Below are positions 45,718 through 53,832 of a stretch of 64,000 nt of DNA, piece by piece (the first letter of the stretch is position 1; each line of letters starts with the position of its first letter). The DNA is from Eleftheria terrae. GTDB taxonomy: Bacteria > Pseudomonadota > Gammaproteobacteria > Burkholderiales > Burkholderiaceae_C. Location of the stretch: positions 1,798,001 through 1,862,000 of the forward strand of contig NZ_CP106951.1 in assembly GCF_030419005.1 (NCBI RefSeq). Direction: 5' to 3'. Below the pieces are notes generated by a model. The model worked only from the letters and a program-made list of their open reading frames with translations. It did not search any database and was not told the DNA's origin. The position numbers and the translations under genes were made by a program.

Positions 45718-46275
45718 ATGAGCCAAGAACTGCGCCGGGTCTATGAAAAGGCGGGTGCCCTTGATCGCTATTACGACGAAAGTACGCCGGTCGATCTGTA
45801 TCGTGGTCGTAGGAAGGGCGACGCGACGGACCTGATGCAGCCGACATTGATCGGCTGGTACACCAAGCAGGACCTGCGGCGCCCAGACGTCCTCGCTGTC
45901 AATCAGCAGGGACAGAGTCCGCAGTATGTCGGAAGCGACTTTGGCCAGCTGGCGACGGAGGACCAGGCGAAACCCCTCACCGCCGACATGTTGCGCAACG
46001 CGGACAAGTTGATGGTCAAGGGATGTCGCACCATGAAGGGCGACCATCGAGGGGTGTCTGTGTTCGACAAGAAGAACACGCTACTGCCCAAGTTCGAATG
46101 GTATCGGCTGCCTGCTGGCACGGAACTGCCCCCAGCACTTGCCGTAACGCGAGATGCTCCTTTTGCCACGAGCAGCAGACCCACCCACTACACCGTCGCC
46201 CCCAAAGACGACATGCCACTGTCGCTCTTTCTGCAGCATCTCAAAGGCCTCGCAGCAAAGGCTGTGGCCGAGTAA
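45718..46275 (+). CDS. Tse2-like (ADP-ribosyltransferase-fold) type VI toxin
   Basis: A 185-residue protein. Its second half lines up by eye with Tse2 of Pseudomonas aeruginosa: VSVFDKKNTLLPKFEWYRLP, then AGTELPPALAVTRDAPF, then RPTHYTVAPKDDMPLSLFLQ. The N-terminal DLYRGRRKGDATDLMQPTLI matches the beginning of that fold. Tse2 is a cytoplasmic bacteriostatic toxin related to ADP-ribosylating enzymes and delivered by the type VI system; no signal peptide is seen, as expected. AGGGAG is placed eight bases before the ATG. The next gene is the candidate antitoxin. Confidence rests on recalled motif similarity, not a search. Confidence 0.75.
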   Translation: MSQELRRVYEKAGALDRYYDESTPVDLYRGRRKGDATDLMQPTLIGWYTKQDLRRPDVLAVNQQGQSPQYVGSDFGQLATEDQAKPLTADMLRNADKLMVKGCRTMKGDHRGVSVFDKKNTLLPKFEWYRLPAGTELPPALAVTRDAPFATSSRPTHYTVAPKDDMPLSLFLQHLKGLAAKAVAE

Positions 46276-46298
46276 AAACGATCCTGGAGAAGAACCCC

Positions 46299-46544
46299 AT
46301 GTCTGAACTGTCGATGCAATGCCTGTCCATTCTTGTTTCGTCCGTGCTGAACGAGCGAGAACGGCTGCTCAAGCGGATCCAGGAAGTCTCAGACGAGGTC
46401 GAAGAGGAGGAGCGCCTGTCAGAGCGGGTCATGGACATTGACCGCGTGCTTGGGGAACTGGAGGAGGCCTATGAGGCTGGCCGCGCAAAAGAGCCTGTTT
46501 ACCCCAGCTTTGAAGCGCGCTACACCGCAGTGTTTCCTAGCTGA
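46299..46544 (+). CDS. Tsi2-like immunity protein (candidate)
   Basis: An 81-residue acidic helical protein: a helical pair (CLSILVSSVLNERERLLKRI, then QEVSDEVEEEERLSERVMDI) with a C-terminal GELEEAYEAGRAKEPVYPSF. Tsi2, which blocks Tse2 by direct binding, is similarly small, acidic and a two-helix dimer with a YPSY-like tail. The start lies 23 bases after the toxin stop, with GGAGA before the ATG. Function is inferred from position and composition. Confidence 0.72.
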   Translation: MSELSMQCLSILVSSVLNERERLLKRIQEVSDEVEEEERLSERVMDIDRVLGELEEAYEAGRAKEPVYPSFEARYTAVFPS

Positions 46545-46597
46545 TTAGTTGTGGGATTCGCAGACATCGTTTCACTAAGATGTGCGCATCGTGCTGC

Positions 46598-47477
46598 TCA
46601 CGCGCCAACCCACGATGCGCCATGCGTACACGTCAACCGCGAAGGCCACGTACAGCCAGGCTCACCAGGTGCTGACGTAGGTGAAGGTGAAGTCCGGAGA
46701 CCCAGAGCTGGTTGGGTCGTTCGGCCTTGAAGACGCGACTGACCCGGTCGAGCGGGCACGGTGCCTTGGAATCGCTGACGGTGCGTGCGCACTGCCTTGC
46801 CGCGGCGCACGCCCTGCAGGCTCAAGCGGCGCATGAGCCGTTCGACCGTGCAGCGCGCCACCGCGATGCCTTCGCGGTTCATCTGCTTCCAGACCTTGTC
46901 GGCGCCGTAGACGTGCATGTTGGCGCTCCACACGCGCTCGATGTGCCGCGTCAAGGCGCTGTCGCGCTGGGCGCGCTGGCATCGCATGGCTGGATTGCGC
47001 TGCTGCGTGGCGTAACGCCAATAGCCTGACGGGGCGATCTGCAACACCTTGCAGATCGATTACGACCCCGTAGGCCTGGCGATGCTGATCGATGAAGCCC
47101 TTCAGGACTTCAGGCGGCGGTCAAGTTCCGCCTGCGCGAAAAACGCGCTGGTCAGCTTCAGGATTTCGTTGGCGCGGCGCAGCTCCTTGTTCTAGTGCTC
47201 CAGCTCCTTCAGGCGCTGCAACTCCGACGTGGTGGTGCCTTCCCTGGCGCTAAGTCGACCTCGGCGCACTTGATCCATTCGTTGAGCGTCTGCGGCACAC
47301 AGCCGGTCTTGGGTGCAATCGATTCGATGGCAGCCCACAGCGAGGGGTACTCGCCTCGGTGTTCCTGCACCATACGCACCGCGCGCTCGTGCACCTCGGG
47401 TGAGAACTTGTTCGACTTCTTGTTCATGGCTCCATCCTCTCAGAGAAAAGAGCCTCCTCGAATCCCGGGGCGATTCA
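46598..47477 (-). mobile_element. decayed IS3-family insertion sequence
   Basis: The right end reads TGAATCGCCCCGGGATTCGA (minus strand from 47477), a likely IS terminal repeat, followed by orfA starting [20 protein letters not shown]. orfA is frameshifted near 47250, where the frame changes to [17 protein letters not shown] and stops. orfB is recognisable in MHVYGADKVWKQMNREGIAV and CTVERLMRRLSLQGVRRGK, then decays. The DDE catalytic core is not intact. The left end cannot be found. The element cannot transpose on its own. Its outer end abuts the stop of the next gene. Confidence 0.8.
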
Positions 47478-47478
47478 C

Positions 47479-48819
47479 TCAGGGCTCGGCTACGGCAGCC
47501 AGATAGAGTTCGAGCAAGATCGGAAAGCTTTGGTTGGTGTTCACGGAATTGGCAGCAGCCCACCGCTCGACGGCCAGCGCCTGCTCGAAATTCTGCAACG
47601 CTGACGCCACCGTGGCGCGGTTGACGTTCTGCAGTGACGCCGTATTGAAACCCTTGCGTGGGATGCCAAGGGCCTTCAGCAGGTGAATCGCATGCGTGTT
47701 GCCACCGACGGCTTCCCTGAATCGGTCGGAGCTCCACCGGTCGAGCGCTTCGCGCAGCGTCTGCGTCTTTTCATAGCGGGCCTGTACTTCTTGCGCTTTG
47801 CGGTTGGCATGCGCCTGCCGGCGCTCTTCGAGCTGTTCGGGGGTGAAGCTCTGCTTGTTCAGCATGATATCCGTCAGCGTGGCCTGGTCGTAGGACGGGT
47901 ACATGATCTCGATGGAGTCAACCACCTTGGTGCTGTTCGTCCACAGAGGCTGCTTCGCAAAGATGTGCCCTTGCGACCCGGCGGCGGTGATATCCAACAG
48001 CGCATACTTCCCTGCCCCGCTGCCTGTCAATGGCATGGTGATGTCAGGACGCGTGCCTCCGCCGAGAGCGCTCGTGTCCTGCTCGGTCCACGTTCCCTCG
48101 TGCGTGCTTCTCAGCAGTTGATAAGTGCGCTCCTCGACAAGATAGCCTGCGACCCTGTTCAGCATGGCCAGAGCTCGGGCTTTGGCATCGCTCTGCAGCT
48201 CGGCATCTTTCGCATGCATGGCCTCCCGCACTTGCCAGAATGCCTCTTCATTGAAATTGTCCGGCCAACCTGCTGCCTGCAGTGCGTTGGCGATGCCTCT
48301 GTTGTAGTCATTCTTCTCAAGTTGCTTGCCAGCTTGCACGGTACGTAACTTCTGGAGGTCGTAGAACTTGGCCTCGTTCTTGCCTGCCGCCTGCCAGTCA
48401 CGCTGGAGATCCAGCATGTGCTTGAGATGTGAGCCGGTCGGATCCCAATTGGCAAACTCGCCGCGTGTCAGCTCGCTGGCCGCCTGGTGCACATGCCGCG
48501 TCGCCGCTTCGGCGAAGGAGGCCACGGCCTGCAGCTGCGTCTCCGCATCTCCGCCTTGCAGCGTGCTTGCTCCTTTCGACTTGTAGTGGATCAGGGTCGT
48601 GCGGTTGTAGGTCTTTACCTTGTCGATTTGTGCCGAGAAGTTGTAGTCCGAGAAGTCAGTGATCTGAGCGAAATTGTCCGAAGCCTGCGACCCCTCGCCC
48701 ATGTCTTGGTCTGTCGAGGTGTTCTCCGCTTCAGCGGATTGGCCTGGGCGGGTTGCGCGCCACCAGAGCACTTCGCGAACGGCAGTACCTGTTTTGGGTA
48801 CGAATTCTTGGTTTTGCAT
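47479..48819 (-). CDS. unknown protein, candidate effector with possible nuclease-like motif
   Basis: A 446-residue protein with no family I recognise. The first 60 residues are polar, the region 60-240 is helical (TQLQAVASFAEAATRHVHQA, EAFWQVREAMHAKDAELQSD) and residues 245-300 look like a beta-rich core: LGGGTRPDITMPLTGSGAGK then YALLDITAAGSQGHIFA. The RPD...LLDIT pair recalls the PD-(D/E)xK nuclease motif, but Glu-x-Lys is replaced by Asp-Ile-Thr, so the claim is weak. The stop codon lies at the very end of the IS3 remnant, so the C-terminus may have been shortened by insertion. It follows the 406-aa gene after 25 bases. Confidence 0.65.
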   Translation of the reverse strand: MQNQEFVPKTGTAVREVLWWRATRPGQSAEAENTSTDQDMGEGSQASDNFAQITDFSDYNFSAQIDKVKTYNRTTLIHYKSKGASTLQGGDAETQLQAVASFAEAATRHVHQAASELTRGEFANWDPTGSHLKHMLDLQRDWQAAGKNEAKFYDLQKLRTVQAGKQLEKNDYNRGIANALQAAGWPDNFNEEAFWQVREAMHAKDAELQSDAKARALAMLNRVAGYLVEERTYQLLRSTHEGTWTEQDTSALGGGTRPDITMPLTGSGAGKYALLDITAAGSQGHIFAKQPLWTNSTKVVDSIEIMYPSYDQATLTDIMLNKQSFTPEQLEERRQAHANRKAQEVQARYEKTQTLREALDRWSSDRFREAVGGNTHAIHLLKALGIPRKGFNTASLQNVNRATVASALQNFEQALAVERWAAANSVNTNQSFPILLELYLAAVAEP

Positions 48820-48844
48820 TTTTCAGAAGCGAGTGAAGTTGGAA

Positions 48845-50065
48845 CTAGTTGGTCAGGGATTTGCTCACGTGGCCAAGGGCTGCCAGCAACGGCGTGCGGA
48901 TGTCGTCGGCAAGCTCGGAGACGTCGTGCACGACTTCGTCGGAGCGGAGGTAGTTCTGCAGCTCGTTGATTTGCTGGGCCGTGATCGGCTCGGCGGTCAG
49001 GTTCTTCGCGACTGCCTGGATCTCCAGGATCGCCTTGGCCGAACGGGGGTGTTTGGCCTCAGCAATCTCGGTCGCTACCGATTTCAGGGAAGCCATCGCG
49101 GCCGCTCTTGCGGCCTTCCATTGCGCCATCGCATCGCGCGAAGCGCTGCTCTCACTCGAGTCGGGCAGGGACATTGCCAGCAACCGCTCGGTCTCGTCCA
49201 GGAGCTGCTGGGCCAGGACAAAATCGCCCTTGCGCGCCGCCAGCCCCGCCTCACTCGCCTTGGCTCGAACTTCCCGGGCTGCGGACTTGACTTTCGGTAG
49301 CAGCGCTGCGAACCGGGCATTGAATGCGGTACCTGGATCCACGCCGACATCCGCAGTAGCGGCGTTCTCTGGCAGCGACGCCTCTTCGGTAGCCTCGTCT
49401 TGCTCGAACACCGTTTCATCGGGGCCGACCAGCACCACCTTGGTGATCTTGAAGCCGCATTCGCGCACCGGCACACGCACCTTCTTCACCAGTCCGCTCA
49501 CGGGTTTGTCCACCTGCAGCATCAATTCATTGCCGTTGCGGATCCAGGCCGTACCGTGGGCACCTGTCTTGGCTTTGGTTTCGTCCTTCAGCTTGGTGAA
49601 CAACTTCTGGCCAGCCAGCTTCGGGCTCAGGGCCAGTACGGACATCCCGTCCTTGTCCGGCGCGTCAGTGAAGCCGAAGGAAACCCGGCGAGCGGCATCT
49701 TGCCGGCACAGCTTCAGCTGCTTAAGCAGTGTGGCGGGGTCGAGCAGCGCGCTGGCCGGCTCGTCCTCATCGTCCTGTTGTGCCGCCTTCTTCGCCTCGA
49801 ACTCGCTCAGTTTGCGCTGCTTGTTCACCGCATCGTCCAGGCCCTTCAGGTAGCCCTTCAGCTCCTTGGTGTCCTCCATGCTCTTCTTTAGCGCGGCGGC
49901 CTGCTTTTCGATCGCATCCAGCGCCTGCAGCTGCTGCTTCGGCTGGCTGGCCAGCTCCAGCGCCACCAGTGCATCCGCCATCGCCTTCACCAGTTTCGGG
50001 TCGCTCAGCTTCTGGCGTTTGGCGAAATTTCTCCAATGCAACTCGCCGAGATAGTTGTCCGTCAT
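48845..50065 (-). CDS. unknown helical protein upstream of the candidate effector
   Basis: A 406-residue charged protein. Residues 1-100 are probably coiled-coil (LQALDAIEKQAAALKKSMED, TKELKGYLKGLDDAVNKQRK). A compact beta-rich part follows (RRVSFGFTDAPDKDGMSVLA, AWIRNGNELMLQVDKPVSGL, VKKVRVPVRECGFKITKVVL) and then helices to the end. No signal peptide or membrane helix. AAGGA precedes the ATG by five bases. I do not recognise a family; the tight spacing to the next gene suggests a chaperone, adaptor or partner of that protein. Inference only. Confidence 0.65.
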   Translation of the reverse strand: MTDNYLGELHWRNFAKRQKLSDPKLVKAMADALVALELASQPKQQLQALDAIEKQAAALKKSMEDTKELKGYLKGLDDAVNKQRKLSEFEAKKAAQQDDEDEPASALLDPATLLKQLKLCRQDAARRVSFGFTDAPDKDGMSVLALSPKLAGQKLFTKLKDETKAKTGAHGTAWIRNGNELMLQVDKPVSGLVKKVRVPVRECGFKITKVVLVGPDETVFEQDEATEEASLPENAATADVGVDPGTAFNARFAALLPKVKSAAREVRAKASEAGLAARKGDFVLAQQLLDETERLLAMSLPDSSESSASRDAMAQWKAARAAAMASLKSVATEIAEAKHPRSAKAILEIQAVAKNLTAEPITAQQINELQNYLRSDEVVHDVSELADDIRTPLLAALGHVSKSLTN

Positions 50066-50230
50066 GGGGTTCCTTGGTGGTGGTCAATGAGGCCGGCCCG
50101 CGACCACGGTGATGCTTGGGGCCAAGGGCAGGCTAAATGCGCATCAGGCGATGCATCGAACCCATGAGTGAACGTGCGGGCGTGAGAGTTCCCGGCTGGG
50201 TAGAGGTCAATCGCCAGTACCCGCAGCGGC

Positions 50231-50842
50231 GGGGCTCGCAGCCCGGCTGCAGGCGCACTTCTCCGAATTTGACATGGACGTGCGTGACATCCCAAGTACG
50301 GAACAGACCGAGGCCCTGCTTGCCGACGAGATCGACATCGGGATGGCATGCCTGCTGCGGAGGCATTCGGCGGTGTCTGCCGCTTGCAAGCTGGACGACA
50401 CGCTATGCGTCGCACTACGCCGTCAGGACCCACGGGCCCGAGAAGAATTGCTGGCCTTGCAGCAGTTCGTCGAGGATAGGTTTGCCGCCTTCACCGAACA
50501 GTCCTGGCTGGCGCGGGGAGATCGACCGGACCCCGCCTTTGCCGAGGCCGGCTTTCAGCCCTACGTCCACTACGAAGTGACGACCGTGCACCGGGTCCTG
50601 GATCTGGTTGCCGGGGGCTGGCTGTGGCGCTGCTCCCATCAGTCCTTGCAGTGCACCTGCCAAAAGAGGTCGCACTGCGACCAGTGTGCAATTCGCCTCG
50701 CTGCAATGCCATGGGCGTGCTGCGCCGGCGAGCGGACAGCAACCCGGTACTGGATTCCATAGAGCCGGCCATGCGGGAGATCTTTGGTCGGCTCCGGCAG
50801 GCAGGGGACCACGCGCTACGGAGCACAACACCTGCGTTGTGA
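50231..50842 (+). pseudogene. truncated and frameshifted LysR copy
   Basis: This is a copy of the 3' part of the LysR gene at 44.6 kb. The first 38 bases (from GGGCTCGCAGCCCGGCTGCA) are identical to 44912 onward, and the match continues to the stop at an offset of 5,320 bases, minus one. The DNA-binding domain is missing. A one-base deletion near 50615 breaks the frame: VHRVLDLVAGG ends one frame and MALLPSVLAVHLPKEVALRP continues in another. The gene cannot make a regulator. It is the right border of the segment bracketed by the two LysR sequences. Confidence 0.85.
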
Positions 50843-50898
50843 TGCGCCATCGGTGGGCGCGGGCGCCCGGAAAGGGAACGGGCGGCACGCCAGGTCGA

Positions 50899-51384
50899 TC
50901 ACGGAACGTCGCAGGGGAAGCCTAGTAACCGACGCTGCTCCTGCCAGTTCTGCGGCAGCAGGTCTTCCCGCCCCCGGATCATGTGAAGGTTCAGGTACCG
51001 CGGTTGCTTGCCCTCCAGGATCGCTTCCACGATGTCGGGGGCCAGCAAGGTGAGCCGCAACGCCTCGGCCACCCAGCCGGCATCGAGCTTCAGCAGCCGC
51101 GCGAGGTCCTTGGTCGACACCGCCCCGCCCTCCTCCATCAGCCGCTGCCAGTAGAAGGCCTTGCCGAGCACCTTGATCATCGACACATCGAGCGTCGCCA
51201 GGGACGCCGGTGCATCTTGGCCGGTCGGCAGCGTCAGGACTTTCCGGATATGGCGGCGCCTGATGGTCAGCGGCACAGAAGTGACCTTCTGTACCCCCGT
51301 GTGATGGCTGCGCGGCTGCCCGGCGGCCTCGACCGTGATTGTCCGCCTCGCCGTGCGAGCAGTTGTCGCCCCCTTGTCCTTCAA
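50899..51384 (-). CDS. small HTH-like protein of the recombinase operon
   Basis: A 161-residue basic protein. The N-terminal 45 residues are Arg/Thr-rich and disordered; the C-terminal part contains LATLDVSMIKVLGKAFYWQR then AVSTKDLARLLKLDAGWVAE, a likely helix-turn-helix, and ends YLNLHMIRGREDLLPQNWQE. The start is TTG, supported by GGAGG four bases upstream and by the TTGA overlap with the recombinase stop. Genes of this kind follow serine recombinases and DUF2924 genes in many proteobacterial islands; its role (directionality factor or DNA binding) is not established. Confidence 0.7.
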   Translation of the reverse strand: MKDKGATTARTARRTITVEAAGQPRSHHTGVQKVTSVPLTIRRRHIRKVLTLPTGQDAPASLATLDVSMIKVLGKAFYWQRLMEEGGAVSTKDLARLLKLDAGWVAEALRLTLLAPDIVEAILEGKQPRYLNLHMIRGREDLLPQNWQEQRRLLGFPCDVP

Positions 51385-52793
51385 GCGACCTCCCCTTCCT
51401 CCGCCCTCATCTTCTGCTCCTCAACAAACGGATGGCGCCCGATCTCGGGGCCAAAAGCAAACCAGCCGTCTTCTCGCCACACGATGTCCAGGCCACCGTC
51501 GTGCAGTTGCACCCGCTCAATCAACAGCCGGGCGATGCGCTGCTGCTCGGCAGGAAACAGCTGCTCCCACACCAGCGCCATGCGCTGTAGCGCCACCACC
51601 GCTTGCGGCTCGTTGATGTCGCGGCCCGCCTCCCAGGCCTGGGCCGCCTTCCACACGGCCACCAGCATCTCCGGCTGCCGCAGTGCGGCGTGGATCTGCT
51701 GCAGCACGGCTGTCTCGATCTCGGCCGCCGGGAGCAAACCAATGCAGCTCACCCCCCGCTGCGCCGTCACGCCGGCCGACCGCCTCTTGTAGAGGTAGGG
51801 CGCGTAGTAGCGATAGCGCTTGCCGTTCTTCTTGTCGGTGTAGGTAGGCAGCATCCGTTGGCCATCCGGTGCGAACAACAATCCGGCCAGCAAGGACGGG
51901 TTTGCCGACGGCCGCTGGCGTGGACCCTTGCGCCGCTGATCGAGCACCGCTTGCACGGCATCCCAGGCGGCTCGGCTCACGATCGCTTCGTGCTGACCCT
52001 CATAGCTGGCGCCCTTGTGCACGGTCTCGCCAAGGTAGAGGCGATTGCGCAGCAGCTTGCCGAGGTAGGCCTGGTCGATGGTCCGGCCCTCACGCCGATT
52101 CCCGGTCTGAGTGACCCACACCTTCGTGGTTCGCCCCTCGATGGCCAGTTCCCGCACCAAGCGAGCGGCCGATCCGTGCTCGGCGAAGCGACGGAAGACG
52201 TCACGCACCAGGTCGGCCTCATGCTTATTGACCACCAGCCGGCGCTCCCGCACGTCGTAACCCAGCGGCGGCATGCCGCCCATCCACATGCCTTTGGCCT
52301 TGCTGGCTGCGATCTTGTCCCGGATGCGCTCACCGGTCACCTCGCGTTCGAATTGGGCGAACGACAGCAGCACGTTCAACGTCAGGCGCCCCATGCTCGA
52401 CGTCGTATTGAACTGCTGCGTGACCGACACAAACGACACGCCGCGACGATCGAATGCCTCCACCAGACGAGCGAAGTCCGCCAGACTGCGCGTCAGCCGG
52501 TCGATTTTGTAGACCACCACGATGTGCACGCGGCCGGCGTCGATGTCGGCCAGCAGGCGCTTCAGCGCGGGCCGCTCCATGTTGCCACCGGAGTACCCGG
52601 GATCGTCGTAGCCGTCCTCCACCGGGATCCAGCCTTCATGCCGCTGGCTGGCGATGTAGGCCAGCCCCGCATCGCGCTGCGCTTCCAGGCTGTTGTACTC
52701 CTGATCCAGCCCCTCCTCGGTGGACTTGCGGGTGTAGACCGCACACCGCTTCTGCGGCACCAGCGGCGCTCCAGACGCACGGGCGGCCCTCAT
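51381..52793 (-). CDS. large serine recombinase (resolvase/invertase family)
   Basis: A 470-residue site-specific recombinase. The N-terminal catalytic domain has CAVYTRKSTEEGLDQEYNSL (nucleophile Ser 24), GYDDPGYSGGNMERPALKRL, the basic IVVVYKIDRLTRSLADFARL and TLNVLLSFAQFEREVTGERI. The recombinase domain (about 190-300) follows with MGGMPPLGYDVRERRLVVNK and YLGKLLRNRLYLGETVHKGA. A zinc ribbon is not visible; the C-terminal third is helical. Such enzymes integrate phages and mobile islands. Its stop and start overlap both neighbours by three or four bases, so it is part of a compact operon. Confidence 0.92.
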   Translation of the reverse strand: MRAARASGAPLVPQKRCAVYTRKSTEEGLDQEYNSLEAQRDAGLAYIASQRHEGWIPVEDGYDDPGYSGGNMERPALKRLLADIDAGRVHIVVVYKIDRLTRSLADFARLVEAFDRRGVSFVSVTQQFNTTSSMGRLTLNVLLSFAQFEREVTGERIRDKIAASKAKGMWMGGMPPLGYDVRERRLVVNKHEADLVRDVFRRFAEHGSAARLVRELAIEGRTTKVWVTQTGNRREGRTIDQAYLGKLLRNRLYLGETVHKGASYEGQHEAIVSRAAWDAVQAVLDQRRKGPRQRPSANPSLLAGLLFAPDGQRMLPTYTDKKNGKRYRYYAPYLYKRRSAGVTAQRGVSCIGLLPAAEIETAVLQQIHAALRQPEMLVAVWKAAQAWEAGRDINEPQAVVALQRMALVWEQLFPAEQQRIARLLIERVQLHDGGLDIVWREDGWFAFGPEIGRHPFVEEQKMRAEEGEVA

Positions 52794-53269
52794 TCCTTGC
52801 TCCCTCCACGTGCGGCCTTGAGCCCAAAGAAGGCCGGCCCCGACCACTGGGTGCCGGTGATCGAGCGGGCGATGGCCGACAGGCTCTTGTAGCGACGCCC
52901 CTGGTACTCGAAATCGCTGTGGCCACGCACCACTACCCGGTGCTCCACGCCGTCATAGATGCGGGTGAGCAGCGTGCCGGGCAGCAGGCTGTTGGCCTCC
53001 CGCTGGGTCAAGCGCGGGATGATGCCGGTCTCGCCGATGGCCTCCAGCCGGCGGCGCACGGATGGCGACAGGCCGCCGAAGGCCCGCTCCTGCAAGCGGT
53101 AGGCAATGCGGCTCTCGATGTAGGTCCGATTGTGGTGAGGCGGCCGCTCGTCAAAGAGCCGATCCCAGCGTGCCCAGAGCTCGGTCATCGGCAGGTGAGG
53201 CAGCTGGGCGATCTGTTCGGCCAGGCTCGGTTCGGGGGCTACTGGCCTCGCCGGTGTTCCAACTTTCAT
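52790..53269 (-). CDS. DUF2924 family protein
   Basis: A 159-residue member of DUF2924. Family segments are QIAQLPHLPMTELWARWDRL, ESRIAYRLQERAFGGLSPSV, GTLLTRIYDGVEHRVVVRGH and the closing FEYQGRRYKSLSAIARSITG, TQWSGPAFFGL. Genes of this family are nearly always next to serine recombinases in prophage-like elements, but their function is not known; a DNA-binding accessory is plausible. AAGGAG is placed seven bases before the ATG. It overlaps the recombinase by four bases (ATGA) and is overlapped by the small upstream gene. Confidence 0.88.
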   Translation of the reverse strand: MKVGTPARPVAPEPSLAEQIAQLPHLPMTELWARWDRLFDERPPHHNRTYIESRIAYRLQERAFGGLSPSVRRRLEAIGETGIIPRLTQREANSLLPGTLLTRIYDGVEHRVVVRGHSDFEYQGRRYKSLSAIARSITGTQWSGPAFFGLKAARGGSKE

Positions 53270-53499
53270 GCGTCAACTCCTTTCGGTTCAGAGGCGTTGG
53301 CATTGACGCTCTGCTCGGGCAGGAAGTGAAGTCCAACTGTCTCAAGTGTGGGATGTAGTGGCGCAGAAGCCGCGCTGTGGCGAGCCCGCAGGCGCAGCAA
53401 CGCAAGGGCCAGCAGGTCGGCAATCTCCTGGTGTGGGTGGCGGGGCGAGTCGGCTTGTGTTTGAAGGCTGCTGGCAAAGGATGGTTGTTGCAAACGCAT
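53266..53499 (-). CDS. small protein at the start of the recombinase operon
   Basis: A 77-residue protein of unknown function: MRLQQPSFASSLQTQADSP, then EIADLLALALLRLRARHSAA, an amphipathic helix, and a flexible tail. The stop overlaps the DUF2924 ATG by four bases, which argues that it is translated as part of the operon, but there is no ribosome binding site before its ATG. Confidence 0.55.
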   Translation of the reverse strand: MRLQQPSFASSLQTQADSPRHPHQEIADLLALALLRLRARHSAASAPLHPTLETVGLHFLPEQSVNANASEPKGVDA

Positions 53500-53604
53500 G
53501 AGAAGAAGGTCACGAATAAACCGATCCGATCCTAGGACCGGGACCCGGTAGACGTAACTCCTTTGCGCTCCCTCGCTGCGCTGACAGGGGTGGGGCACTT
53601 GATA

Positions 53605-53618
53605 GCAGATGTATCTGC
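53605..53618. promoter_or_regulatory. palindromic operator-like site in the divergent control region
   Basis: GCAGATgtATCTGC is a perfect 6-2-6 palindrome in the gap between the leftward recombinase operon and the rightward genes. Such sites commonly bind a repressor that controls integration versus replication functions. No promoter elements can be fixed around it. Confidence 0.35.
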
Positions 53619-53667
53619 AACTACCATCTGCGCTCGCAGTAAAGAACCTTAACTACTCGGAGACCTC

Positions 53668-53790
53668 ATGAACAACTTCAGCAGCAAACGCGCAGAGGCT
53701 GATCAACGCCCAGTGGCAGGTCGACATTGCATCGCCGTTGGAGGCCGGCGCATCCGCTGGTGGATTGAGCAACCCTGCAGCACTGCGTGA
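53668..53790 (+). CDS. possible very small protein
   Basis: A 40-codon frame starting MNNFSSKRAEADQRPVAGRH and ending RIRWWIEQPCSTA. GGAG lies six bases before the ATG. Too short to judge by composition and not recognised; it could be a leader peptide for the following gene. Confidence 0.3.
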   Translation: MNNFSSKRAEADQRPVAGRHCIAVGGRRIRWWIEQPCSTA

Positions 53791-53832
53791 GCAGCGGGCC
53801 GGAGGTGCCGGCCTGGATCTTGGAGAAGAAGA

